Positions 1 through 6,898 of a stretch of 7,999 nucleotides of DNA are shown here, piece after piece. The stretch is taken from the NCBI GenBank assembly GCA_031284295.1, contig JAITAE010000239.1:1-7999 (forward strand). The letters run 5' to 3'. Below the pieces are notes generated by a model that was given only the letters and a program-made list of their open reading frames with translations, did not search any database and was not told where the DNA came from. This DNA comes from Spirochaetaceae bacterium. GTDB lineage: Bacteria; Spirochaetota; Spirochaetia; Treponematales; Breznakiellaceae. The translations under genes were made by a program, and so were the position numbers. Position 1 is the first letter of the stretch. Every line of letters starts with the position of its first letter.

Positions 1-4
1 GCTT

Positions 5-110
5 GCCGCGGCTCAAGTAATGCAACGCCTACAGAGATTTGGTATTAAACCAGACGGTATTATAAATTTCCGCACCCGATCGAGCCTCCGTTCAAACTAA
101 TACAACGCTT
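5..110. repeat. Imperfect direct repeat, two copies (5-30 and 84-110)
   Basis: Bases 5-30 and 84-110 share the pattern GCC.C.G.TCAA then TAAT.CAACGC.T, with one inserted base and about seven substitutions. The copies start 79 bases apart, and the sequence between them does not repeat. The first copy lies at the window edge, so more units could continue to the left. This could be a decayed dispersed repeat or a paired protein-binding site; the sequence does not decide. Confidence 0.4.
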
Positions 111-178
111 AAGATACCGCGCCGCAAATTTTGCGCGCTTGCCGTGCGGAGGCTCATTCAGCATTACCTATTCGCTCA

Positions 179-192
179 CCCCCCCCCCCCCC
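179..192. repeat. Homopolymer tract of 14 C (poly-G on minus strand)
   Basis: Fourteen consecutive C lie 37 bases beyond the FemAB stop codon on the minus-strand reading direction. Runs of this length are prone to slipped-strand length change, and poly-G tracts near promoters or starts are used for phase variation in Treponema pallidum and other pathogens (established knowledge). Here no recognised gene or promoter lies next to the run, so a switching role is only possible. The exact length may also be a sequencing or assembly artefact. Confidence 0.85.
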
Positions 193-229
193 TCTAAAAA
201 TTCCGCCGGCAGTCAGGTACGCCCGGTCT

Positions 230-1276
230 TTAACGCTTTCGCTTACGTGCATCGCGCAGCATTTTCAGGGCCTTTTCGGCTGCGCCGAAAAGGCTTGCGC
301 CAAAACGCTTGTAGGCGTAGTCCCAGCTGCCCGGCCTGTGTACGATACGACCTCCAAAACCGGTCTTGAACAGGTACAGCCCGGCCATAGGGTGTCCGGG
401 TGACGGATCCGGCGGAATACCGAACATATCGTACCCGGTACAGCCCGCATCCTTCGCGTCGCGGATAGCCTGCCATTGCAGCGCGTAGGTTCCCATCAGG
501 TTGCGTCTTTCGTTGGAAGACGCGCCGTAAAGGTAGGTAGCCGTTTTTCCGCGAAACAGCGCAATAAGGCCGGCAAGCGGTATCTGTTCCGTTTCCGCAA
601 TGTAAAGCCGCGGTTCCACGCCGGTTTTGGCGGCGGCCATTTCGAAAAGCCGCTTATAGTAAGCGATTCCATGAATAGCTATGCCGTCACGCCGCGCCGT
701 TTCGGTAAAAAGATCGTAAAACGTGTTCACACCGTCCGCGTCCGCCCTGAAAACATGTGTTTTTTTATAGCCAAGCCTAATGTTGTAGCGCCATTTCGGT
801 TTCATACCCGCCAAAATTTCATCACACGTTGGATTTAAGTCGATAATGACGGTATCCGGCGGCTGAACATCGGTGGCGGCGCGGGTAAACGGTTCTAGAA
901 TCACCGGCGCGGGCTCGGTTTCGCGGCTGAACCAGGCGGGATCAAAGCGGACAAGGGCCGTATTTCGCGGCAAAAACGGTCGCAGCGCCTCTGCCGTTTC
1001 GAGCAGAGCCTGGGTCCGCGCCGCGTTGTCCGCTGGAAAAGCTTCCGGCAATTCAGGCCCCCACGGAGCATATGCAAAACCCAGTCCCGCCGCGAGCGGC
1101 CTGTACAACACCAATAAGGCTTTTTCTTCACCGTTTTCCCAGACGATGCGGAACGCAAACGGCGTCCAGTGGAACGATGCTTTGAAAGCCCCCCAAAAAT
1201 CACTCTGCAGGAAAGATTCGGCGTCTTCACAAAGGGACAGCGGCGCCGCTGTCAGGTTTTTAATAAACCGTTTCAT
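230..1276 (-). CDS. FemAB/FemX-family aminoacyltransferase
   Basis: The 348-residue product looks like a FemAB-type non-ribosomal peptidyl transferase. These GNAT-fold enzymes use aminoacyl-tRNA to add an amino acid to the peptidoglycan stem peptide at the cytoplasmic membrane face. Supporting sequence: the basic segment MKPKWRYNIRLGYKK (about 158-172), typical of the family's second GNAT domain; the segment around 247-262 (TATYLYGASSNERRNL); and the C-terminal YDMFGIPPD...GLYLFKTGFGG block (282-309), a family hallmark. Length fits the FemX/FemABX group. There is no signal peptide or membrane segment. It is the last gene of the run, 5 bases after the aldolase stop, with only a weak ribosome site before the ATG. 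Co-transcription with murG supports a cell-wall role. The amino acid added cannot be told from sequence, and a related GNAT role outside peptidoglycan is possible. Confidence 0.85.
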   Translation of the reverse strand: MKRFIKNLTAAPLSLCEDAESFLQSDFWGAFKASFHWTPFAFRIVWENGEEKALLVLYRPLAAGLGFAYAPWGPELPEAFPADNAARTQALLETAEALRPFLPRNTALVRFDPAWFSRETEPAPVILEPFTRAATDVQPPDTVIIDLNPTCDEILAGMKPKWRYNIRLGYKKTHVFRADADGVNTFYDLFTETARRDGIAIHGIAYYKRLFEMAAAKTGVEPRLYIAETEQIPLAGLIALFRGKTATYLYGASSNERRNLMGTYALQWQAIRDAKDAGCTGYDMFGIPPDPSPGHPMAGLYLFKTGFGGRIVHRPGSWDYAYKRFGASLFGAAEKALKMLRDARKRKR

Positions 1277-1281
1277 ATCCG

Positions 1282-1917
1282 TTACTGCCCGTAACGGTGG
1301 CGGGCAAAGTCGTACATATAATCGATCTGACTCTGTTCCAAAAGGCAGGGCTTTCCTATCGCGCGCGCCTGCGCGTAGATTTGAGCCGTCATTTCCAGAA
1401 CCTTTGCCGTGCGAAAGGCCGCATTCATGTCCCCGCCTATGCTCACCGCGCCGTGATTCGCGAGCAGACAGGCGCAGGCGCTTTTCCCAAGAGCCTCCAC
1501 GCAGGCCTCGGCAAGTTCCCTCGTACCGGGCAACGCGTACCGGGCGCAGCGCACTTCGCCGCCTAACACTTGCGCGGCCTCGTCTATCAAGGCCGGAATC
1601 GATTCGTGCAGCACGCCGAAAATTTGCGAGTATAGCGGATGCGTATGGACAACCGCGTTTATTTCAGGGCGCGCCCGGTAAATGCCAAGGTGAAGTTCAA
1701 ATTCAACGGTTGGCCTGCGTTTACCATCCACGATGGTTCCGTCAATATTTGCCGTAACAATATCATCTTCACAAATAGTGTCGTACGCCATCCCGCTCGG
1801 CGTAAGGTAGATGAGGCTGTTACCCGGATCCCGCGCGCTGATGTTGCCCCAGGTTTCTACGGTGAGCCCCGAATTCAACATCCGTTTTCCAGAATCAACT
1901 ATCAGTTTTTTGTACAT
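1282..1917 (-). CDS. Class II aldolase/adducin family protein (FucA-like)
   Basis: This is a complete small class II aldolase-fold protein (211 residues from the ATG at 1917), a zinc-dependent enzyme of the L-fuculose-1-phosphate aldolase/L-ribulose-5-phosphate 4-epimerase superfamily. Visible motifs: GNIS (24-27) and TPSG (39-42) for phosphate binding; PTVE with E72 in the place of the catalytic glutamate; HTHP, giving zinc ligands H91 and H93; and NHG with the third ligand H155. Length matches FucA. The frame can be opened 18 bases upstream at a GTG (1935) that overlaps the kinase stop codon by 4 bases, but that start has no Shine-Dalgarno sequence, whereas the ATG is preceded by a strong purine run (AAGGGGAGAGGGGG). 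Aldolase, epimerase and methylthioribulose-phosphate dehydratase share this fold. The substrate is not determinable, and the neighbours give no sugar pathway. Confidence 0.88.
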   Translation of the reverse strand: MYKKLIVDSGKRMLNSGLTVETWGNISARDPGNSLIYLTPSGMAYDTICEDDIVTANIDGTIVDGKRRPTVEFELHLGIYRARPEINAVVHTHPLYSQIFGVLHESIPALIDEAAQVLGGEVRCARYALPGTRELAEACVEALGKSACACLLANHGAVSIGGDMNAAFRTAKVLEMTAQIYAQARAIGKPCLLEQSQIDYMYDFARHRYGQ

Positions 1918-1931
1918 ACCCCCTCTCCCCT

Positions 1932-3167
1932 TCACACAACATAATCAAAACTATCATATACAAGCAGACGGCTTTCATGCCGCGGCAGGGGCAGCTTTAT
2001 CGTAAAGCAGGCGCCTTCGCCAGGATTTGAAGTCACACAGATTTCGCCCGAATGTTCGCGGATAATCTTAAACACCAGGGTCAAACCCAAACCGGAACCT
2101 TTTATCTTTGTGGTAAAGTACGGTTCAAAGATTTTGGCTTTGTCAGCTTCCTGTATACCTGATCCGTTATCCTTGACATGGATTTTTACCTGCTGCTCGT
2201 CCGATTCCGTGCTTATCGTAAGCAGCCCGTTCGAATCCGGCATACTTTCAATTGCGTTCTTTATAAGATTTAACATCACCTGTTTAATATACCTTTTATC
2301 TATCTCTACTGCCGGAATATTTCTTTCAAGATTCAATTTATAATTTATACCGGCCTCTTCCAGTTCATAATGCACAAATTTAATAACATCTTCTATCAGC
2401 CTGTTAATGTCCGATTTTACAGGAAAAATCTCCATCGGACGTATCGCAAACAAAAAATCGACAACTATTTTATTCAGGCGCTGTATTTCTTCGTTAACGG
2501 TGGTGATATGCTTGTTAAACTTTATATAAGATACAGAAATGTTATCGGCAGAATTTTCATCGACGCCTAGTTGGGTGTTATCAATCGCCTGGTTTAATAA
2601 TTTTTGCATAAGCTGAACATGGATCGACAAAGAACCGAGCGGATTCTTTATTTCATGCGCCACACCCGCCGCAACGGTGGTAAGACTCGCAAGGTTTTCC
2701 GCCTGCCTGAGTCTTACCTCGCGCAGCCGCTTTTCGGTAATGTCTTCGACGGTAATGAGGGAGCCGGTTACGTGTCCGTGTCCCCTTCCCTTGTCCACGA
2801 GTGGCAGCACACTGACATTAAGCAGGCGCTGCACGCCTTTTTCGTTTGTGTAAAATTCTTTGTCGTCAACACGATAGCCACTGTGCAGTGTTTCCTGCAA
2901 AAAATCGCTGATCTCCCTGTCGCGAATCAGCGCCCAGACGACTTCACAGCCCTCTATCCAATTATCTATTTGCAGTAGCCGTTCAGCGTGCGGGTTCGTA
3001 AGAATAAGCGTGTGCCGCGTATCGCATACCAGTATGCCTTTTATCACCGATACCAGTACCTCACGAAACGTTTCTAACTCGTTTTCCGCCATAATCAGGA
3101 TTTCGTGTAGTTGATCGCAAGTAAGCTTATCCAATTTTTTTAATGCATTTCGTATATAATTTGTCAT
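1932..3167 (-). CDS. Cytosolic PAS-domain sensor histidine kinase (AtoS/NtrB-like)
   Basis: This 411-residue two-component kinase is predicted to autophosphorylate on histidine and pass the phosphate to a response regulator. A short N-terminal helical region precedes a PAS domain (about 33-145), ending in the usual VEDITEKR. Then come the dimerisation/H-box GVAHEIKNPLGSL with phospho-acceptor H171, the N box (LNLIKNAIESM, N304), the G1 box DNGSGI (333-338), the F box FEPYFTT (347-353) and the G2 box GSGLGL (357-362). All catalytic boxes are intact. No transmembrane segment is visible, so it should sense a cytoplasmic signal. The HEIKNPL H-box resembles NtrB/AtoS-type kinases, whose partners are often sigma-54 activators. 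Its ATG overlaps the upstream TGA by 4 bases, with no clear ribosome site, suggesting translational coupling. No response regulator follows; an aldolase does. The gene is visibly more AT-rich than the two genes downstream. Confidence 0.95.
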   Translation of the reverse strand: MTNYIRNALKKLDKLTCDQLHEILIMAENELETFREVLVSVIKGILVCDTRHTLILTNPHAERLLQIDNWIEGCEVVWALIRDREISDFLQETLHSGYRVDDKEFYTNEKGVQRLLNVSVLPLVDKGRGHGHVTGSLITVEDITEKRLREVRLRQAENLASLTTVAAGVAHEIKNPLGSLSIHVQLMQKLLNQAIDNTQLGVDENSADNISVSYIKFNKHITTVNEEIQRLNKIVVDFLFAIRPMEIFPVKSDINRLIEDVIKFVHYELEEAGINYKLNLERNIPAVEIDKRYIKQVMLNLIKNAIESMPDSNGLLTISTESDEQQVKIHVKDNGSGIQEADKAKIFEPYFTTKIKGSGLGLTLVFKIIREHSGEICVTSNPGEGACFTIKLPLPRHESRLLVYDSFDYVV

Positions 3168-4510
3168 AATATTGCCAGATTTTGTATTAAAGAACCTGAG
3201 AATCTTTCCAGAACCATTGCGGGACTCTGGTTAAAAATATCTACCGCTACGCGGGCTTCTTCGGCGTATTTGGACAGAATACGCCGGTATGCTATGCAGA
3301 TGGCGGAGGCGCGCATCGAAAAGAGCGCCTCCGATAGGCGTCCGCAGAGCAGTCCCAAAAAAACACTAAATGTACCTCGGGTTTCAAAGCCGCCTGACGC
3401 CGCCAAAACCGCGGCGCATAAGCTTTTTACGCTTGTACAAGCCTTGCCAAGCCCCGCCGCCTCCGCAATGGGCGCGCAATGCCCGCCTATCGTAAGCAGG
3501 CCGGGCGGCAGTTCCGCATCGGAAACGCCTTTCCTGCGCAGTGCAACGGTAACGGCAAACGCTATGGACGCCCAAAACAGGGCCGCCGCCGGGTACATAG
3601 CATTTTTTGAAACAGGTAAAAATGTATCAAGGTATGCGGTGACGCAGCTTTCGGCCCTGCCGTGCGCCGGAATCGCGTCCACGCCATCCTTAAATACACG
3701 GCGGACAACCTCGGCCTCCGCCGCTTCCCCCCGACTTGGAAAATGGTAATGCCGCAGCCGCGACAGAATCGTAGGCAGCAAGGTTTCCGGCTTCGGGGAG
3801 CATAGTATTATGGCGCAGGTTTCGGGTGGTTCTTCCAGAATCTTTAATAGGGAATTCCGCGCCGCATCCTGCATACGGTCCGCATTCTCTATTACCAGAA
3901 GTTTACGTTTGCCGGAGGGCGCGATGCGCAGCCAGTAAGCGGCATTGCGCACATGGGAAACGGGGATGGTATCCGATATTCCTTCAGCCTCCAGTTTTTG
4001 CGTATGCTTGATTACCGCATCGCAGAGTTTTGCAAGTTTTTCAGAATCGGATTCTCCGCCGCTCGGCAGACGCAGTTCCTCCATACTTTCCTCCAACATT
4101 TCCATTATGCCGTTAAGCTTCGAGATCTTTGGGTCATCCGCCCATAACGCCGGCGAAAAACGGAGCTGCAATTTACGAACGGCGCGGAAAAATAAAATCC
4201 TTGAAGACGCGGCAGAAGCATCGCGCAACAGTGTGTTCCGCGCCGCCGCAATTTCAGCGGAAAAGGGACGCGGCCCCATAACGACAAGATCATCGTGTGA
4301 AAGCGTCCTGTGGCGGGCGCAGGCGCGGCAGCGGCAATTCCACGGAGCGCCCTCCGTTTCGCAGGAAAAAGCGCGTCCCACTTCCAGAGCCGCGGTTCCC
4401 TTGCCGGAAGCGGGCGGACCGGAAAAAAGCATTGACGGCGCAAGAACATTGTTGACAATATCGGCCTCGATACGAGCCGTAACCGGCTGCCCTATTATGT
4501 TCTCAAACAA
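3164..4510 (-). CDS. DNA polymerase III clamp-loader ATPase, delta'/gamma-like
   Basis: This 448-residue AAA+ protein resembles the delta' (HolB) or gamma/tau (DnaX) clamp-loader subunits, which load the beta sliding clamp onto primed DNA. Visible motifs: the N-terminal FENIIGQ typical of this family; Walker A GPPASGKGT (31-39) with K37; a cysteine cluster C50, C59, C61, C64 that can form the zinc module; a Walker B-like LLVIENAD (204-211); LLKILEEPPE (221-230); and ILSRLRHY (248-255), in the place of the SRC motif, with R251 kept but the cysteine replaced by leucine. The Walker A site looks intact, unlike delta' of E. coli. Between the zinc module and Walker B lies a segment of about 120 residues, longer than in the E. 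coli proteins. The start is a TTG 16 bases after the cvpA stop, with GGAG about 10 bases ahead. I favour a delta'-type subunit; gamma/tau cannot be excluded. Confidence 0.8.
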   Translation of the reverse strand: MFENIIGQPVTARIEADIVNNVLAPSMLFSGPPASGKGTAALEVGRAFSCETEGAPWNCRCRACARHRTLSHDDLVVMGPRPFSAEIAAARNTLLRDASAASSRILFFRAVRKLQLRFSPALWADDPKISKLNGIMEMLEESMEELRLPSGGESDSEKLAKLCDAVIKHTQKLEAEGISDTIPVSHVRNAAYWLRIAPSGKRKLLVIENADRMQDAARNSLLKILEEPPETCAIILCSPKPETLLPTILSRLRHYHFPSRGEAAEAEVVRRVFKDGVDAIPAHGRAESCVTAYLDTFLPVSKNAMYPAAALFWASIAFAVTVALRRKGVSDAELPPGLLTIGGHCAPIAEAAGLGKACTSVKSLCAAVLAASGGFETRGTFSVFLGLLCGRLSEALFSMRASAICIAYRRILSKYAEEARVAVDIFNQSPAMVLERFSGSLIQNLAIL

Positions 4511-4526
4511 ACTTATTATTCTCCAT

Positions 4527-5042
4527 CTAGTTTGGGTCCGGCGGAGTCAGCGGAGCTTCATTTTGTTTTGTAATCATATCCTGTACAGTCCTGACATTGC
4601 CGGATAAAAATCTGTTATAAACGCTGTTTTTTAAAACATCGTTTTTATCAAACAGCGGCTGAATGTTTATCACAAAAATAACAACCGCAACGGCAAGAAG
4701 GCCTTCAATGATGCCGAACAGCAGGCCAAAAAAGTGATCAAGACCTCCAAGTTTTATTTTTTTTACAATATCCTTCAATATAAAAGTAACGATTTTTACA
4801 ATGACAAACACGATCAAAAATAAAACGATAAAAGCCAGCGCCTCGGGCAGTATTTTTACATCACCGGTCATCTTTGTCCGGATAAATGTAGCGCCCGGAC
4901 GGTAAAAACTGATCGCAAATATCAAGCCCAACACCAGCCATGCGATTCCGAAAACCTCCTCCACAAAACCGCGCAACGCGGCGCGTACAACTATTATAAA
5001 AATCAGTACCGTAAAAACAATGTCCAACGGCGCAAACGACAC
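4527..5042 (-). CDS. cvpA: CvpA family membrane protein
   Basis: This small integral membrane protein (171 residues) belongs to the CvpA (colicin V production) family. Four hydrophobic segments are visible, about 6-22, 30-46, 67-90 and 103-127, with PLDIVF at the N-terminus and the family-typical LDHFFGLLFGIIEGLL before the last segment. A polar, proline-rich tail follows. The molecular function of the family is not settled; it has been linked to colicin V export and envelope stress. I chose the GTG at 5042, which has AAGGG about 8 bases ahead and gives the usual short N-terminus. A TTG at 5069 would add nine residues and overlap murG by 23 bases. It sits directly behind murG. Confidence 0.85.
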   Translation of the reverse strand: MSFAPLDIVFTVLIFIIVVRAALRGFVEEVFGIAWLVLGLIFAISFYRPGATFIRTKMTGDVKILPEALAFIVLFLIVFVIVKIVTFILKDIVKKIKLGGLDHFFGLLFGIIEGLLAVAVVIFVINIQPLFDKNDVLKNSVYNRFLSGNVRTVQDMITKQNEAPLTPPDPN

Positions 5043-5046
5043 GACC

Positions 5047-6144
5047 CTACCCTTCAATAATTTGTTCAATTATATGCTGCGCTATAAGCGGCGCGCCGCG
5101 CAGGGTTCCGATCTGCGCCGAAGCCGCGGCCATAGATGTCAGGCGTCCGTCGTCTTCCACCAGACCGTTCAGCGTTTTAAGCAAGTCCACCGCGCAAGGT
5201 CGTACCAGCACACGCGCCGCGCCTTTTTTTTCAAAAAATTCGGCGTTCTCGACCTGATCGCCGCGCGTCGATTTTCCGCTCAGCGGGATAAGCACCATCG
5301 GCTTGCCGGCGGCGGCGCACTCCCAAAGTGTCCCCGCCCCAGCCCGCCCCAGCACCAAAGCCGACGCCGCAAGTATGTCAGGCAGTTCGTTTCCGATGTA
5401 GGGAAGCCTGATATAACGCGGTTCGTGCCGCGCCTCCACGCCCGGCCCCGCCTGGTGCACAACAAAAAAATTTTTCGTTATTCCGGCGAGACAAACTTCC
5501 ACAAGTTCGTTCACCTCCGAAGCCCCCTGGCTTCCGCCCAAAACAAGCAGTATCTTTTCGCTCGCCTCTATGTTAAAAAATGAACGCACCTTTTCCGGAT
5601 CAGCGGCATAAAAGCGAGGCCGCACCGGATTCCCGCTTACCGTTATTTTGTACAAACATTTTTTGTTAAAAAATGAGGCGGTCTGCCCATAGCTTATAAA
5701 AATTTTTTTTGCGAAGTATGCGTTTATCCTTGTCGCAAGTCCCGGGCTAAAATCAGACTCATGTGTAAATACCGGTATGCGCAACGCAAAGGCCGCCACA
5801 ACGGGCGGTACGCTGACAAAACCACCTTTCGAAAAAAGCAACGCCGGCTTGTATTTTTTTAAAAGTCGCATAGACGAAAAAAAACCCGCAATGGTTCTGA
5901 ATATATCCGTAAAATTCCTGAATGAAAAGTAGCGCCTCAGTTTTCCACTGCTTATTTCCCTGAATTCTATACCGGCGCCCTCGACCGCTAATCGGTCCGT
6001 ACTGTTTTTTGAGCCCAGCCATACTATACGGCAGCGGCAAATATCATCCAGAGCGGCGGCAACCGCCAGCCCGGGGTATATGTGCCCGCCCGTCCCACCG
6101 CCGGTGAACGCAAGCGTCCGTTGCAAATTGCCCGCCTCGATCAT
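5047..6144 (-). CDS. murG: UDP-GlcNAc:undecaprenyl-PP-MurNAc-pentapeptide GlcNAc transferase MurG
   Basis: MurG transfers GlcNAc from UDP-GlcNAc to lipid I, forming lipid II on the cytoplasmic face of the membrane, the last intracellular step of peptidoglycan synthesis. The 365-residue product has the usual length and GT28 motifs: the glycine-rich loop GGGTGGH (15-21) followed by IYPGLA, LFSKGGFVSVP, HESDFSPGLATR (the acceptor-side loop, written HEQN..PG in E. coli but often HESD in other phyla), GGSQGA, and RAGAGTLWE and DQVENA for the UDP-sugar site. The annotated ATG overlaps the upstream TGA by 4 bases. A TTG at 6126 preceded by GAGGCGGG would give a protein starting six residues later and is a credible alternative start. 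Position between the DUF3786 gene and cvpA fits an envelope operon. Confidence 0.97.
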   Translation of the reverse strand: MIEAGNLQRTLAFTGGGTGGHIYPGLAVAAALDDICRCRIVWLGSKNSTDRLAVEGAGIEFREISSGKLRRYFSFRNFTDIFRTIAGFFSSMRLLKKYKPALLFSKGGFVSVPPVVAAFALRIPVFTHESDFSPGLATRINAYFAKKIFISYGQTASFFNKKCLYKITVSGNPVRPRFYAADPEKVRSFFNIEASEKILLVLGGSQGASEVNELVEVCLAGITKNFFVVHQAGPGVEARHEPRYIRLPYIGNELPDILAASALVLGRAGAGTLWECAAAGKPMVLIPLSGKSTRGDQVENAEFFEKKGAARVLVRPCAVDLLKTLNGLVEDDGRLTSMAAASAQIGTLRGAPLIAQHIIEQIIEG

Positions 6145-6797
6145 GCCTTATCTTTCAGGGCTTTGAGCCGCGAAATACATATATCTCCCGCCACCGCTAT
6201 GTCTTCAGCGCTGAAAGCGGCGGGAAAATTGTCATCAAACAAGATTTGCGCCTTTGAAGGAAACTCATCGTCCCCTTCCCAGATTATTATACTCATAAAT
6301 ATATCGTTTAAAAATTCAAAGCGCCAGCCGTGTTCGTTGCCGTCGAGTCTTTTTCCTTTTAAATTTTTATGTTTTTCAAATAGTTTGGAAAAACCTCCGG
6401 GGTCATTCCCGAATATGCGCTCGACGCGCTTTATGCAGCGTCCTTCAAAATTTCTAAAATACAGTGCGCCCCACGGTACTTCACTGTAAGAAAGCTGTCT
6501 GCCTCCCGGCGTGGTCCAGCGGCCATTGCAGATGTACCGCAGTACGAGAACCCGTATGCTCTCATCCTCAACGGCCCTTTCCTCCGCCGGGCATATTCCC
6601 ACCGTCTCGCGCAGTTCAAACCGGGGAAACTCCGCACGATACACGCCCCCCATCAGCCTGAGAGAAAATGTTCTTCCGTCAAAGGGTAGTTTGCAGCGTT
6701 CTGCGGCCTCATACGGGTCAAGCCCCATGTATATGGCGGAATAATGCGCATCCGCCTGGTCCTTCCAGTCCGTCCGGCACCCATTAAGCGCTTGCAT
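6141..6797 (-). CDS. DUF3786 family protein
   Basis: This 218-residue protein matches what I recall of the DUF3786 family. Recognisable elements are a central block with LVLRYIC..G (85-92), SEVPWGALYF..F (105-117) and ERIFGNDP (126-133), and the hallmark IIWEGDDEFPSKAQILFD (171-188) followed by EDIAVAGDI. The biochemical function is unknown; members are often seen in anaerobes. There is no signal peptide or membrane segment. It is the first gene of the minus-strand run, and its TGA overlaps the murG ATG. The ATG at 6797 has no Shine-Dalgarno sequence, and an in-frame TGA lies two codons upstream, so the frame cannot begin earlier. The lack of a ribosome site fits the near-leaderless promoter candidate (6803-6832). 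Confidence 0.82.
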   Translation of the reverse strand: MQALNGCRTDWKDQADAHYSAIYMGLDPYEAAERCKLPFDGRTFSLRLMGGVYRAEFPRFELRETVGICPAEERAVEDESIRVLVLRYICNGRWTTPGGRQLSYSEVPWGALYFRNFEGRCIKRVERIFGNDPGGFSKLFEKHKNLKGKRLDGNEHGWRFEFLNDIFMSIIIWEGDDEFPSKAQILFDDNFPAAFSAEDIAVAGDICISRLKALKDKA

Positions 6798-6802
6798 GGT
6801 TC

Positions 6803-6832
6803 ATTCTACATCTGACCCACACACTTTTTCAA
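6803..6832 (-). promoter_or_regulatory. Candidate promoter of the DUF3786-murG operon, near-leaderless
   Basis: On the minus strand a TTGAAA box (6832-6827) and a TAGAAT box (6808-6803) are separated by 18 bases, each with one mismatch to the sigma-70 consensus. Only five bases separate the -10 box from the ATG at 6797, so the expected transcription start falls on or next to the A of the ATG. This agrees with the absence of a Shine-Dalgarno sequence. The assignment rests on consensus matching alone. Confidence 0.45.
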
Positions 6833-6858
6833 GGCGGTCCCGCCACCCACCAGTGGGT
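6833..6858. promoter_or_regulatory. Two adjacent short inverted repeats upstream of the operon promoter
   Basis: GGCGG-TC-CCGCC (6833-6844) is followed at once by ACCCAC-CA-GTGGGT (6845-6858). Both are perfect dyads with two-base centres, immediately upstream of the candidate -35 box of the operon. They could be a regulator-binding site; no known operator is recognised and chance is possible for arms this short. Confidence 0.25.
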
Positions 6859-6898
6859 TTAAATACGCCGGTAGATTCCTGGTTGTCTTTGCGTGTTG

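Larger units (their letters stand above)
1..229. other. Non-coding left edge, no gene supported
   Basis: No convincing gene is visible between the window edge and the stop codon of the FemAB gene. The stretch holds an imperfect direct repeat (5-30 and 84-110) and a run of 14 C (179-192). The only minus-strand frame of note is a 34-codon one (164 down to 60) starting 14 bases after the run, with no recognisable family and no Shine-Dalgarno sequence except the G run itself. Plus-strand frames crossing the C run give only a proline string and look like chance. No strong rho-independent terminator follows the FemAB gene. Confidence 0.6.

Noticed and set aside
59..64. Perfect TATAAT on the minus strand
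   Set aside because: No acceptable -35 box lies 16-18 bases upstream; the nearest TTGAAC is 25 bases away, so a promoter is not supported.
1..110. CRISPR-like repeats
   Set aside because: Only two degenerate copies are present with no third unit, and no cas gene is visible.
131..403. Plus-strand open frame with a proline run across the C tract
   Set aside because: It overlaps the FemAB gene antisense, has low-complexity proline from the homopolymer, no ribosome site and no recognisable domain.
873..1757. Long plus-strand open frame of 294 codons
   Set aside because: It is antisense to the FemAB and aldolase genes, is rich in Arg, Ser and Pro as expected of a shadow frame in GC-rich DNA, and shows no family motif, whereas both opposite genes carry clear catalytic motifs.
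1918..1935. GTG start for the aldolase, 18 bases upstream
   Set aside because: It overlaps the kinase stop neatly but has no ribosome site, and the extra codons are the purine-rich Shine-Dalgarno region of the ATG at 1917. It is kept only as an alternative.
3945..4607. Plus-strand open frame of 220 codons
   Set aside because: It is antisense to the clamp-loader and cvpA genes, which have clear motifs, and its own sequence shows no domain.
5047..6144. HESD in place of HEQN in MurG as a damaged active site
   Set aside because: HESD..PGLA variants are, as I recall, common in MurG from other phyla, and all other motifs are intact.
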